Source: Demequina oxidasica (GTDB lineage Bacteria; Actinomycetota; Actinomycetes; Actinomycetales; Demequinaceae). Taken from it: a DNA stretch of 64,000 bases. Of this stretch, positions 7,921 through 16,398 are shown piece after piece. Below the pieces are notes generated by a model. It did not search any database and had not been told where the DNA came from. It saw only the letters and a program-made list of their open reading frames with translations. Positions within the stretch are counted from its first letter, which is position 1. The number at the start of each line of letters is the position of its first letter. The DNA lies in the NCBI RefSeq assembly GCF_000975115.1, contig NZ_BBRE01000002.1, forward strand, positions 248,001 through 312,000. The letters are read 5' to 3'. The translations under genes were made by a program, and so were the position numbers.

Positions 7921-10629
7921 TTAAGCGTCGCCGCCGGCGTTGCCCGACGTGCCCTTGGAGGGGTCGTGGAGCTCGTAGCGGTCGATCGCGGCCGCAGTGG
8001 TGCCGGCTTCAATCTGGCCCTTGCGCTCAAGCAACTGCAGCGCCTTGACGGCCATCGACGGACCGTCGATGTGGAAGTAACGACGCGCAGCGGCGCGGGT
8101 GTCGGAGAAGCCGAACCCATCGGCGCCGAGCGTGGCGTACTCGCCGGGAACCCAAGCGCGGATCTGGTCGGGGATCAAGTGGTCGTAGTCAGAGGTGGCA
8201 ATGAACGGCCCCTCGGCACCCTGGAGTTTCTGGGTGACGTAGGGAACCTGCTGGCCGTCCTCGGGGTGCAGGAAGGAGGCCTCCTCAGCGGCGAGAGCGT
8301 CGCGTCGGAGCTCGTTCCACGAAGTCACAGACCATACGTCCGCGCGCACACCGTAGTGCGCTAGCAGAAGCTCCTGTGCCTCGAGTGCCCACGGGACACC
8401 AACGCCGGACGCGAGCAACTGGACGCGGGGTCCGTCACCCTCGGCCGCATCGGCAACTTTGTAGATGCCCTTGAGGATGCCCTCGACGTCTACGTTCTCA
8501 GGCTCGACGGGCTGGTGAATCGGCTCGTTGTACACGGTCAGGTAGTACATGACGTTGGGGTCGCGGCCGTCGTCGCCGTACATCCGCTGGATGCCGTCCT
8601 TGACGATGTGGCGAATCTCGTAGCCGAACGCGGGGTCGTACTGCACCACCGCGGTGTTTGTCGCAGCGAGGATAGGGGAGTGCCCATCACCGTGCTGCAG
8701 GCCCTCGCCGGCAAGCGTGGTGCGGCCGGCGGTAGCGCCGATGATGAATCCGCGCGTGAGCTGGTCGCCTGCAGCCCAGAACTGGTCGCCCGTGCGCTGG
8801 AATCCGAACATCGAGTAGAAGATGTAGAACGGAATCATCGGCTCGCCGTGGGTGGCGTAGGACGTGCCGACGGCCTGGAACGCAGCTGCCGAGCCCGCCT
8901 CGTTGATTCCGGTGTGCATGATCTGCCCGGCCTCGGACTCCTTGTAACTCAGCATGAGTTCGCGGTCCACGGGGAGGTAGTTCTGACCCTGCGTGTTGAA
9001 GATCTTGGCACTCGGGAAAATCGCGTCGAGGCCGAACGTGCGCGCCTCGTCGGGAATGATCGGCACGATGCGCTTTCCGAATTCCTTGTCGCGGACCAGG
9101 TCCTTGAACAGGCGCACGAATGCCATCGTCGTGGCGACCTGCTGCTTGCCTGATCCCTTGGCGAGCAACTCGTAGTTTTTGTCGTCCGGAAGCGTGATCG
9201 GGGCGTAGTCCTCGCGGCGCTCGGGAACGAAACCTCCGAGCTCCTTGCGACGATCCAGCATGTACTGAATTGCGGGATCGGACGGGTCGGGACGGTAGTA
9301 GGGCGGGTTGTACGGATCCGCCTCGAGCTCCTCGTCCGTGAAGGGAATCTCGAACGTGTCGCGCAGGACCTTAAGGTCTGCCGCGGCGAGCTTCTTCATC
9401 TGGTGAGTCGAGTTGCGTGCCGCGAAGTTGGCTCCCAATCCGTAGCCCTTGATGGTCTTCGCGAGGATGACCGTGGGCTTGCCGTTCTTCTCCATCGACT
9501 TCGCGTACGCGGCGTACAGCTTGCTGTAGTCGTGACCACCGCGCTTGAGAGCCCAGATCTCGTCGTCCGTCATGTCCTTGACGAGTTCCTTGGCGCGAGG
9601 GTCGCCGCCAAAGAACTGATCGCGAATGAACGCACCGGACTCCGCGCGGAACGTCTGGAAGTCGCCGTCGGGGACCGTGTTCATGAGGTTGACGAGCGCA
9701 CCATCCTTGTCGCGGGCAAGTAGCGGGTCCCAGTTGCGGCCCCACACCACCTTGAGGACGTTCCAGCCAGCACCACGGAAGTACGCTTCGAGTTCCTGGA
9801 TGATCTTGCCGTTACCGCGGACGGGGCCGTCCAGGCGCTGCAAGTTGCAGTTCACGACGAACGTGAGGTTGTCGAGGCCTTGGTTGGCTGCAAGTTGGAG
9901 CATGCCGCGGCTCTCGGGCTCGTCCATCTCGCCGTCGCCGAGGTAGGCCCAGACCTGCTGCTCCGACGTGTCCTTGATGTCTCGTGCCTGGAGGTAGCGG
10001 TTAGTCCACGCCTGGTAGATGGCCGATGCCGGCCCGAGTCCCATGGAGACAGTGGGGAACTCCCACAACTCAGGCATGAGGCGCGGGTGTGGGTACGAGG
10101 ACAGTCCGCGCCCGGACGCCGACTTTTCCTGACGGAACGAGTCCAGGTCCTCTTCGGACATGCGACCCTCGACAAACGCGCGGGCGTACACGCCGGGTGC
10201 GGCGTGGCCCTGGAAGTAAATCTGGTCTCCGCCACCCGGGTGGTCCTTGCCGCGGAAGAAGTGGTTCAGGCCCACTTCGTAGAGCGTCGCGACGGACGCG
10301 TACGACGAGATGTGCCCCCCAACGCCCTTGCCATCAGCCTGTGCGCGGGTCACCATGACGGCCGCGTTCCAGCGGATCCAGCCGCGGTACTTGCGCTCGA
10401 TCGCTTCATCGCCAGGGAACTCGGGCTCGTCCTCGTAGTGAATGGTGTTCAAGTACGGAGTGTTGAGGCTCAGCGGAACACTGAGGCGGCGCTGCGCTGC
10501 GCGTTCCAGCATCTGGTCAAGAATGAATTCTGCCCGGCCCTCGCCGTTTGTTTCGATCAGACCGTCGAGCGAATCTAGCCACTCATTTGTCTCGTTCGGA
10601 TCCTGGTCAACGTCGCCGTGTGATGCCAC
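7921..10629 (-). CDS. aceE: Pyruvate dehydrogenase E1, homodimeric type
   Basis: Decarboxylates pyruvate with thiamine diphosphate and passes the acetyl group to lipoyl-E2. The 902-residue length and the fused alpha/beta arrangement match the AceE family. The thiamine diphosphate motif [14 protein letters not shown] is clear, as are [16 protein letters not shown] and [18 protein letters not shown]. The GTG at 10629 is preceded by a GGAAGG ribosome binding site. Its partners are also in the window: E2 (56739-58616), E3 (58628-60013) and the lipoyl-making enzymes LipA and LipB. Actinobacteria are known to share E2 and E3 between pyruvate and 2-oxoglutarate dehydrogenases. Confidence 0.96.
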   Translation of the reverse strand: MASHGDVDQDPNETNEWLDSLDGLIETNGEGRAEFILDQMLERAAQRRLSVPLSLNTPYLNTIHYEDEPEFPGDEAIERKYRGWIRWNAAVMVTRAQADGKGVGGHISSYASVATLYEVGLNHFFRGKDHPGGGDQIYFQGHAAPGVYARAFVEGRMSEEDLDSFRQEKSASGRGLSSYPHPRLMPELWEFPTVSMGLGPASAIYQAWTNRYLQARDIKDTSEQQVWAYLGDGEMDEPESRGMLQLAANQGLDNLTFVVNCNLQRLDGPVRGNGKIIQELEAYFRGAGWNVLKVVWGRNWDPLLARDKDGALVNLMNTVPDGDFQTFRAESGAFIRDQFFGGDPRAKELVKDMTDDEIWALKRGGHDYSKLYAAYAKSMEKNGKPTVILAKTIKGYGLGANFAARNSTHQMKKLAAADLKVLRDTFEIPFTDEELEADPYNPPYYRPDPSDPAIQYMLDRRKELGGFVPERREDYAPITLPDDKNYELLAKGSGKQQVATTMAFVRLFKDLVRDKEFGKRIVPIIPDEARTFGLDAIFPSAKIFNTQGQNYLPVDRELMLSYKESEAGQIMHTGINEAGSAAAFQAVGTSYATHGEPMIPFYIFYSMFGFQRTGDQFWAAGDQLTRGFIIGATAGRTTLAGEGLQHGDGHSPILAATNTAVVQYDPAFGYEIRHIVKDGIQRMYGDDGRDPNVMYYLTVYNEPIHQPVEPENVDVEGILKGIYKVADAAEGDGPRVQLLASGVGVPWALEAQELLLAHYGVRADVWSVTSWNELRRDALAAEEASFLHPEDGQQVPYVTQKLQGAEGPFIATSDYDHLIPDQIRAWVPGEYATLGADGFGFSDTRAAARRYFHIDGPSMAVKALQLLERKGQIEAGTTAAAIDRYELHDPSKGTSGNAGGDA

Positions 10630-10791
10630 CGGTGGCCTTCCTGCCGGGCGCGGGGTAATGCGCCAATGTGTCTATGGGGGCGTAGCGGGTGTGCCGCCTC
10701 TTTGAACATTCTTGCCATTTTGCGGCCGATTGTCACGCTGGCGCATGGGCGCCGCACGCTCGGCCCTACAACACTAGTGGTCTGGTCGCCG

Positions 10792-10821
10792 TTGCATAGG
10801 GGGCATCGGTGCCTCTACTGT
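10792..10821 (+). promoter_or_regulatory. Probable promoter of the DUF3052-peroxiredoxin operon
   Basis: TTGCAT (10792-10797) and TACTGT (10816-10821) are separated by 18 bases on the plus strand and lie 55 bases before the GTG start at 10876. The hexamers match the usual vegetative sigma factor pattern moderately well. Confidence 0.45.
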
Positions 10822-10875
10822 GGTCGCAGGCGCACGTGGAGGCGCCATTCCCCAATGACAAGGAGCGACGCCGCC

Positions 10876-11304
10876 GTGGCGACACAGGAGGACCCGACAT
10901 CAGTCGACGAGACGATGATCGCGAGGTTTGGTCTAGAAAAGGGCCACATCATCCAGGAATTTGGATACGACGAGGACGTCGAGAAGGAACTCCGGGTGGG
11001 AATCGAGGACGCCACCGGCGAGGCGATCGTGTTCGAGGACTTTGGCGATGTCACCGATGGCGCGTTGGTGTGGTTCCGCGAAGGCGACGAGGATCTTGCC
11101 GACTTGCTGATGGATGCACAGGCGCTACTCGATGACGGCGCATCCATGTGGGTCCTGACGCCCAAGAAGGGCGTCGCTGGTCACGTTGAGCCGCGCATCG
11201 TCGGCGAGTCCGCCTCACTGGCCGGGCTTCACGCGACCTCCACCTTTGTGGTGGGCGAATCGTGGTCATGTACCCAACTCGTTGAAAAGGGCCGCTCTAA
11301 GTGA
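10876..11304 (+). CDS. DUF3052 family protein
   Basis: A 142-residue acidic protein matching DUF3052, found mainly in actinobacteria and without a settled function. The C-terminal part contains WVLTPKKGVAGHVEP and the segment ATSTFVVGESWSCTQL. The GTG at 10876 is chosen because AAGGAG (10860-10865) lies 10 bases upstream; an ATG seven codons earlier would start inside that region. It is divergent from aceE and overlaps the peroxiredoxin gene by four bases, an arrangement shared with Streptomyces and mycobacteria. Confidence 0.88.
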   Translation: MATQEDPTSVDETMIARFGLEKGHIIQEFGYDEDVEKELRVGIEDATGEAIVFEDFGDVTDGALVWFREGDEDLADLLMDAQALLDDGASMWVLTPKKGVAGHVEPRIVGESASLAGLHATSTFVVGESWSCTQLVEKGRSK

Positions 11305-11840
11305 CCCCGGTCCAGGGCCTGACGGCCGCTGACCTTGCGGAAGCTCGGGAACTACAGGTGAAGGCGCAGCCACTCGTGGGACAGCCTGCTCCAGCCTTTA
11401 GCCTGCTCGACCAGCACGGCCGTACCGTCACGCTAGACGGCTTCCGGGGCACTGGTGTTTTGCTCGTTTTCATCCCCTTCGCTTTTACCGACACGTGCAC
11501 CAACGAGCTCGTGGATTTGCAGGGAGCGGAAGACCTGCTGACGAGCGACGAGGTCAAGGTCATGGTCATCTCCTGCGATTCGATCTATACGCTCAAGGCT
11601 TGGGCGGATGCACACGCGTACGACGGTGGCATCCTTTCCGACTTCTGGCCTCACGGGGAGGCTGCGCGCGCTTACGGTGTATTCAACGAGGACAAGGGCC
11701 TGGCAAATAGGGGATCCTTCCTGATCGACGGTGACGGCATCGTGCGTTGGGCAATTGTGAGTCCGATGGGCCAGGCCCGTGACCTGGATGAGTACCGCGC
11801 GGCACTTCCGCTGGCGATTTCCTGCCCGTCAAAGGCGTAA
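11301..11840 (+). CDS. AhpE-like peroxiredoxin
   Basis: Predicted to reduce hydrogen peroxide or organic peroxides. The 179-residue thioredoxin-fold protein has the peroxidatic Cys66 in the motif PFAFTDTCTNEL, corresponding to the TxxC of the family. Further cysteines occur in VISCDS and near the C-terminus (LAISCPSKA), so a one-Cys mechanism cannot be assumed. The GTG start overlaps the TGA of the DUF3052 gene (GTGA), implying coupled translation. M. tuberculosis AhpE sits in the same position beside its DUF3052 gene. Confidence 0.9.
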   Translation: MTPVQGLTAADLAEARELQVKAQPLVGQPAPAFSLLDQHGRTVTLDGFRGTGVLLVFIPFAFTDTCTNELVDLQGAEDLLTSDEVKVMVISCDSIYTLKAWADAHAYDGGILSDFWPHGEAARAYGVFNEDKGLANRGSFLIDGDGIVRWAIVSPMGQARDLDEYRAALPLAISCPSKA

Positions 11841-11903
11841 TCGGCGCGGGAATTACGCCAATTGCGGCCGATGCGCCACAATAGGTACGCCTGAAAAGGT
11901 GAA

Positions 11904-11977
11904 GGGCCCTTAGCTCAGTTGGTTAGAGCACTGCGTTTACACCGCAGGTGTCATCGGTTCGAGTCCGGTAGGGCCCA
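11904..11977 (+). tRNA. tRNA-Val (anticodon TAC)
   Basis: A complete 74-base cloverleaf: acceptor stem GGGCCCT with AGGGCCC, D stem GCTC/GAGC, anticodon stem CTGCG/CGCAG with loop TTTACAC (anticodon TAC), and T arm with the TTCGAGT loop. The discriminator is A and no CCA is encoded. It reads GTA/GTG-type valine codons. Confidence 0.97.
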
Positions 11978-12000
11978 CGTAGTCAGAGGGGAGCGGCGCA

Positions 12001-12813
12001 TTGGCAGACAAGGGCGCTAGGCCGACCAAGTTCGATCAATACGCGCATCGCTTCGACAAGTTGATGCTGGTACTCGCGTTCGTGTTCTTGGTGGTGTGGT
12101 CTACTCGCATCATCTTCCACGAGCAGCTACCAGGAAGCGTGTCCGCAATTCTGCTGACCGTCCAGTTCTGGATTTGGCTCGCCTTCCTCGCCGACCTAGT
12201 CATCCGCACCGTGCTGTCGGAGAAGTCCTGGAAGTTTCTGTGGACGCACCCGCTGGACGTAGTCGCGGTGCTCCTCCCCGCGGCGCGGCCCCTGAAGATT
12301 CTTACGGTCTTCACGCAGGGCACGATGCTCGCCAGCGCGAGTGGACGCTTCAAGACCATGCAGGCCGTGGTGGGATCTACCGTGCTACTGCTCTGGTTGG
12401 GCGCGGTGTGGGTGTTGTCCGCGGAGCGCGGCGCCCCCGGCGCCAACATCACCAACTTTGGTGACGCGTTGTGGTGGTCCATCGTGACCGTTACTACGGT
12501 GGGCTACGGCGACCTGACGCCTGTGACGCTGACCGGCCGCATCGTCGCGACGGTCATGATGCTCGTCGGTATTGCCCTCATTGGTGTGGTGACAGCCTCT
12601 GTCGCAGCGTGGTTTGTGAGCATGACATCCTCGCAGGACGACTCGGACAATGACGAGCGCGACGAGGAACGTGACACCCGTGACGATGCGATGGCCACGA
12701 GAGTCGTCGAACTCGAGTCCAAGATTGACCGGCTGCTTGAACTTCAAGGTGAGCCTCCCGCTGAGCCGGCGTCGAAGACGCGCAGGCTCGGCACTGCCAC
12801 TGAGCCGGAGTAG
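12001..12813 (+). CDS. Potassium channel, six-segment voltage-gated type
   Basis: The 270-residue membrane protein has the potassium selectivity filter TVTTVGYGDLTP (TVGYGD at about 166-171). Hydrophobic segments fit S1 (22-38), S2 (49-72), S3 (80-93), a short S4-like part with only a few basic residues, S5 (121-140) and S6 (181-206). The cytoplasmic C-terminus is charged and ends with a heptad-like stretch (RVVELESKIDRLLELQ) that could form a coiled coil for tetramer assembly. The start is a TTG preceded by GAGGGGAG. Voltage sensing is uncertain because S4 has few arginines. Confidence 0.85.
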   Translation: MADKGARPTKFDQYAHRFDKLMLVLAFVFLVVWSTRIIFHEQLPGSVSAILLTVQFWIWLAFLADLVIRTVLSEKSWKFLWTHPLDVVAVLLPAARPLKILTVFTQGTMLASASGRFKTMQAVVGSTVLLLWLGAVWVLSAERGAPGANITNFGDALWWSIVTVTTVGYGDLTPVTLTGRIVATVMMLVGIALIGVVTASVAAWFVSMTSSQDDSDNDERDEERDTRDDAMATRVVELESKIDRLLELQGEPPAEPASKTRRLGTATEPE

Positions 12814-12822
12814 CGTATTCAC

Positions 12823-13641
12823 ATGGCAACAGTGAATGACGTGATCGAGGTGCTAGAGCGGGTGTTTCCGCCCGCCACGGCCGAGGACTGGGACGTCAAC
12901 GGTCTCGCTGTGGGCGACCGTTCCGCGTCGGTAAGCCGCGTCCACTTCGCGGTGGATCCCACCCTTGCCGTGATCAATGAGGCGATCGCCGCCGGTGCGC
13001 AGATGCTGGTGACACACCACCCGTTGATGCTGCGCGGTGTGACGTCGGTCGCGGCTGACACCTCCAAGGGCTCGATAGTTCACCGGCTCGTTCTGGGAGG
13101 GTGTGCGCTCTACAACGCCCACACCAACGCGGACATCGCGCACGGCGGTGTCGCCGACGCGCTGGCCGCCGCTCTTGGCGTAGTCGATGCCACGCCTCTC
13201 GTGCCCTCGGCTGCCGACGCCTCGGTAGGCCCGGGGCGCATCGGCCGCCTTGAGTCGCCGATGCCGTTGGGAGCTTTTGCCGATCGCGTCGCCACAGCGT
13301 TGCCCCCCACCGCACACGGCGTGCGTATTGCGGGTGACTTGGAAGCGAACGTCGTGAAGGTCGCGGTGATGGGCGGCTCAGGAGACTCATACCTTGACGT
13401 GGCGCGCGCCAGTGGCGTAGATGTTTACGTCACCGCGGACCTCCGTCATCACCCCGCGTCCGATGCCCGCGAACTCGCTGAGCTCTCCGGCGGCAAGCCA
13501 TTCCTCGTGGACGTGGCACACTTCGCATCAGAGTGGTCGTGGCTTGCCGCGACCGCCGGGCGCGTCGCCGACGCGACCGGGACCGACACCTTCGTTAGCA
13601 AACTGAACACCGACCCATGGACCGCGCGCGCAGGCGCCTGA
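12823..13641 (+). CDS. NIF3/YbgI family metal-binding protein
   Basis: A 272-residue member of the NIF3 (DUF34, YbgI) family, often named GTP cyclohydrolase 1 type 2 homolog although the activity is doubtful. The conserved metal-binding histidines appear in MLVTHHPLMLRG and YNAHTNADIAHGG, and C-terminally in YVTADLRHHPASDA. It starts a short rightward operon with the zinc-ribbon gene, a pairing seen in M. tuberculosis (Rv2229c-Rv2230c). The physiological role is not established. Confidence 0.9.
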   Translation: MATVNDVIEVLERVFPPATAEDWDVNGLAVGDRSASVSRVHFAVDPTLAVINEAIAAGAQMLVTHHPLMLRGVTSVAADTSKGSIVHRLVLGGCALYNAHTNADIAHGGVADALAAALGVVDATPLVPSAADASVGPGRIGRLESPMPLGAFADRVATALPPTAHGVRIAGDLEANVVKVAVMGGSGDSYLDVARASGVDVYVTADLRHHPASDARELAELSGGKPFLVDVAHFASEWSWLAATAGRVADATGTDTFVSKLNTDPWTARAGA

Positions 13642-13658
13642 GTTCACAAGGAGAACCC

Positions 13659-14396
13659 GTGCCCACTGCACCCGCAGCCGACCAGAAGCGACTATTGGTT
13701 GTTCAAGACGCGGACATCCGCGCTCAGCAGGCGCGTCACCGTCGCGACCATCACCCGCTGATTTCTCAAATCGACGAACTGATGGGTCGCGCACTCGACC
13801 TCGACGACGAGCGCATCACTCGCGGCACTGAGGTGAGCGATATTCAGCGCGAGGTGACCAAGGCCGAAGACGATGTGCAGGCGGTGCGCACTCGTGCCGA
13901 TCGCGACAACAAGCGACTTGAGTCCGGGCAGGGAAGCTCCAAGGACCTGCAGGCGCTTCAGAGTGAGCTCGAGGTGCTTACTCGCCGTCAGGATGCGCTC
14001 GAAGAGGTCGAGATGGAGATCATGCAGCGTCTGGAGGACGCGCAGAAGGCGCAAGCCGACGCGACTTCGCAGTACGACGCGATCATGAAGCAGGTCGAGG
14101 AACTCAGGGCACTGCAGCGTGCCGCGTTCAGCGAGATCGAGGCGGAGTTGGTCACCATCGCCGCAGAGCGTGACAAGGCCGCGGAGGGGCTAGACACGAC
14201 CATGATGGCGTTGTACGAGAAGATCAGCGCGCAGTACGGCGGGATTGGCGCGGCCGCGTTTATTCGCGGTACCTGCCAGGGCTGCAACATGAACCTCAAC
14301 GCTGGCGACGTCGCCCGCATCAACGCAGCGGAGTCCAACGACATCGTGCGTTGCGAGGAGTGCGGTCGGATCCTGGTGCGTGGGACTGACGCGTGA
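13659..14396 (+). CDS. C4 zinc-ribbon coiled-coil protein (zf-RING_7, formerly DUF164)
   Basis: The 245-residue protein is mostly long alpha-helical coiled coil (about residues 30-180, rich in Glu, Gln, Ala and Arg). It ends in a four-cysteine zinc ribbon, CQGCNMNL and CEECGRIL. The GTG at 13659 is chosen because AAGGAG lies just upstream. It follows the NIF3 gene by 17 bases and overlaps the phosphatase gene by four bases. Relatives resemble the helical-hairpin, zinc-ribbon protein CT398; a nucleic-acid role has been suggested for the family but is not shown. Confidence 0.88.
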   Translation: MPTAPAADQKRLLVVQDADIRAQQARHRRDHHPLISQIDELMGRALDLDDERITRGTEVSDIQREVTKAEDDVQAVRTRADRDNKRLESGQGSSKDLQALQSELEVLTRRQDALEEVEMEIMQRLEDAQKAQADATSQYDAIMKQVEELRALQRAAFSEIEAELVTIAAERDKAAEGLDTTMMALYEKISAQYGGIGAAAFIRGTCQGCNMNLNAGDVARINAAESNDIVRCEECGRILVRGTDA

Positions 14397-15169
14397 GTGG
14401 ATCCGGCGACAGTCAGATCCGAGACGGCGGTCCTTCCGCAGCTGCCGGTGACGGTGCCATTCCGCGCATCGCCGCAGATAGCGTGGATTTCGTGAGCCCG
14501 CTGGTGGTAGTGCTGGTCCGCCACGGTGTGACCGAGGCAACCGTTGCGAGGCGATTTGCCGGCTCCGGAGTTCCCGGACCCCACCTGAGTGCGGCCGGAC
14601 GGGTGCAGGCCGCGAGAGCGGCGGATGCCGTCCACCGCATCGGCCGCAAATCCTGGGGGGACCTCCCCAAGGTGACGCGAGTTATCGCCTCGCCCATGAA
14701 CCGTGCGCAGGACACCGGAGAAGCTATAGGGCGTCGGTCGGGCATTCGCATGGAGACCGACCGGCGGCTCAAGGAGATCGACTTCGGCTCCTGGGAGGGG
14801 CTCACGGGGGAAGAGATTCGCTCCACCGACCTAGAGCGGCTGAGTGAATGGCGTGTGGGGGCGCAGCCCGCTCCTGGAGGCGAGTCGTTCACGGACGTGG
14901 GCGAGCGCATGGATGACCTACTCGTGGAACTTGCTAAGGAGCACGCGGCCAAGTCCGCCGAGGGGGACGATGTGGGGCGCTCCTATGCACTCGCAACGCA
15001 CGCCATCGCCATCAAGTCTGCCGTGGGAGTCTCGATGGGAATCGACGTGAGCTCGTGGGGAAGCATGTGGCCCTCGCCGGCCTCGCTGACCATCCTGCAA
15101 CTGCGCGTCACGACCAGCGGTGCGATCCCCGAGCGTCACCTCATGTGCCTGGGCGCACCCGTCGAATAG
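14393..15169 (+). CDS. Histidine phosphatase superfamily protein (CobC/PGM-like)
   Basis: The 258-residue protein has the phosphatase signature LVRHGVTEATVARRF near residue 43 and a second catalytic histidine in ALATHAIAIKSAVG. Mycobacteria and streptomycetes have at this position a fusion of RNase HI with a CobC-like phosphatase. Here only about 35 unrelated residues precede the phosphatase domain, so the RNase H half is missing. The GTG start overlaps the zinc-ribbon stop (GTGA). The substrate cannot be told from sequence. Confidence 0.85.
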   Translation: MSGSGDSQIRDGGPSAAAGDGAIPRIAADSVDFVSPLVVVLVRHGVTEATVARRFAGSGVPGPHLSAAGRVQAARAADAVHRIGRKSWGDLPKVTRVIASPMNRAQDTGEAIGRRSGIRMETDRRLKEIDFGSWEGLTGEEIRSTDLERLSEWRVGAQPAPGGESFTDVGERMDDLLVELAKEHAAKSAEGDDVGRSYALATHAIAIKSAVGVSMGIDVSSWGSMWPSPASLTILQLRVTTSGAIPERHLMCLGAPVE

Positions 15170-15174
15170 GTGCG

Positions 15175-15948
15175 CTAACCGGCGATGACGAGCGTGAGTT
15201 CGTCGGGGCCCTTCGCCTTGGGGGTGAGCCCCACGTCGACAAGGGCGTCGCCGACCATCCCGGCCGCGGCATCGGCGAGGTCCTGGGCGTTGGCGGGCAC
15301 GGCATCGGCCGCTACCAAATGAGCGGCCAACAGGCCGCGAGTGTGTTTGGCCATATGACTGACCACGGCGCGCTTGCCGTCGAGTTCGCGCAATACCTTC
15401 ACCGTCACCCAGGGGTTGTCGGTGGGACGCCAGGCGGCGACGTACGAGCTGCTGCGGCAGTCGACCACGAGGCCGCCGTCGGCGAGATCGCTCAGCGGCG
15501 TGGCGAGGTGCTTGCGCCAGAAGGTCGCCAGTCCGCCGATGCGGCCCAGGTTGGTCGCCATCGACAGGCGGTAAGCAGGTATGAAGTCCGAGGGGGAAAC
15601 CGCTCCCCACAAGGCGGAGACGATGCGCACGCGCTGCGTGGCTCGCGCCATCGTCGCAGCGTCCCAGGTGGCCATGCCTGCGGCGTCGTAAAGCACACCG
15701 GTGTAGACCTGGGAGGCCGGTGCGGTCGGGTTGGCCCATAGAGTCGTGTTGTATGCGACATCGCCCGCGAGGCTCGCGCCCACGTCAAGGACGCTCATGG
15801 CATTGCGCTGGCCGCTGACCTTGGCAAGAGTGTCGCCGACGCGCGAACGTGCGGCCGTCAGTTCCGGGTGGCTCAGCGCCTCGAGGTTGACGGTATCGCC
15901 GCCGGGCGGGGGAGTCTTGCCCTCGGAGGGCGGCAACAGTAGGAGCAC
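15175..15948 (-). CDS. yaaA: YaaA family peroxide-stress protein (DUF328)
   Basis: The 257-residue protein begins LLLLPPSEGKTPPPGG, the characteristic YaaA start, and contains VYTGVLYDAAGM and VNLEALSHPEL-like segments. In E. coli YaaA lowers intracellular free iron under hydrogen peroxide stress. The frame stays open well upstream, but the extra codons run antisense to the RNase P RNA and are not part of the protein; the GTG at 15948 directly before LLLLPPSEGK is the sensible start. It is divergent from rnpB, 66 bases apart. Confidence 0.88.
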   Translation of the reverse strand: MLLLLPPSEGKTPPPGGDTVNLEALSHPELTAARSRVGDTLAKVSGQRNAMSVLDVGASLAGDVAYNTTLWANPTAPASQVYTGVLYDAAGMATWDAATMARATQRVRIVSALWGAVSPSDFIPAYRLSMATNLGRIGGLATFWRKHLATPLSDLADGGLVVDCRSSSYVAAWRPTDNPWVTVKVLRELDGKRAVVSHMAKHTRGLLAAHLVAADAVPANAQDLADAAAGMVGDALVDVGLTPKAKGPDELTLVIAG

Positions 15949-16014
15949 GGGTACCAGGGTACGGAAAATTGGGTTGGCTCCAGACCGGGCTGGCGATCGC
16001 GGTAGAGTTAGCGC

Positions 16015-16381
16015 GCGGATGAGTTGGCCAGGCGGTCGCGTGGTGGGGCAACCCACACCGAGGAACGTCCGGGCTCCGTAGAGCAAGGTGGTGGCTAACG
16101 GCCACCCGGGGTGACCCGCGGGACAGTGCCACAGAAAATAACCGCCTCGCAAGAGGTAAGGGTGAAAAGGTGAGGTAAGAGCTCACCGCGATGCTGGTGA
16201 CAGCATCGGTCAAGGTAAACCCCACCTGGAGCAAGACCAGACAGGATGCGTATGAGGGCTGCTCGCCCGAGTATCTGGGTAGGTTGCTAGAGGCGTGCGG
16301 CAACGTACGTCGTAGATGGATGGCCGCCCCCGTGGCTTAGGTCACGGCGACAAAACCCGGCGTATCGGCCAACTCATCCGC
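16015..16381 (+). ncRNA. rnpB: RNase P RNA, bacterial type A
   Basis: The catalytic RNA that trims tRNA 5' leaders. Conserved pieces are easy to see: GAGGAACGTCCGGGCTCC near 16061, ACAGAAAATA near 16132, AGATGGATGGCCGCC near 16315 and the closing ACAAAACCCGGCGTAT near 16350. The two ends pair: GCGGATGAGTTGGCC at 16015 with GGCCAACTCATCCGC ending at 16381, the P1 helix. A TAGAGT hexamer (16003-16008) seven bases upstream is a likely -10 element. M. tuberculosis has rnpB in the same conserved block as far as I recall. Confidence 0.97.
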
Positions 16382-16398
16382 CTTACACGGGGTAACCC

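Noticed and set aside
15949..16152. N-terminal extension of yaaA
   Set aside because: The extra codons are antisense to the RNase P RNA and the family start motif LLLLPPSEGK lies at 15948.
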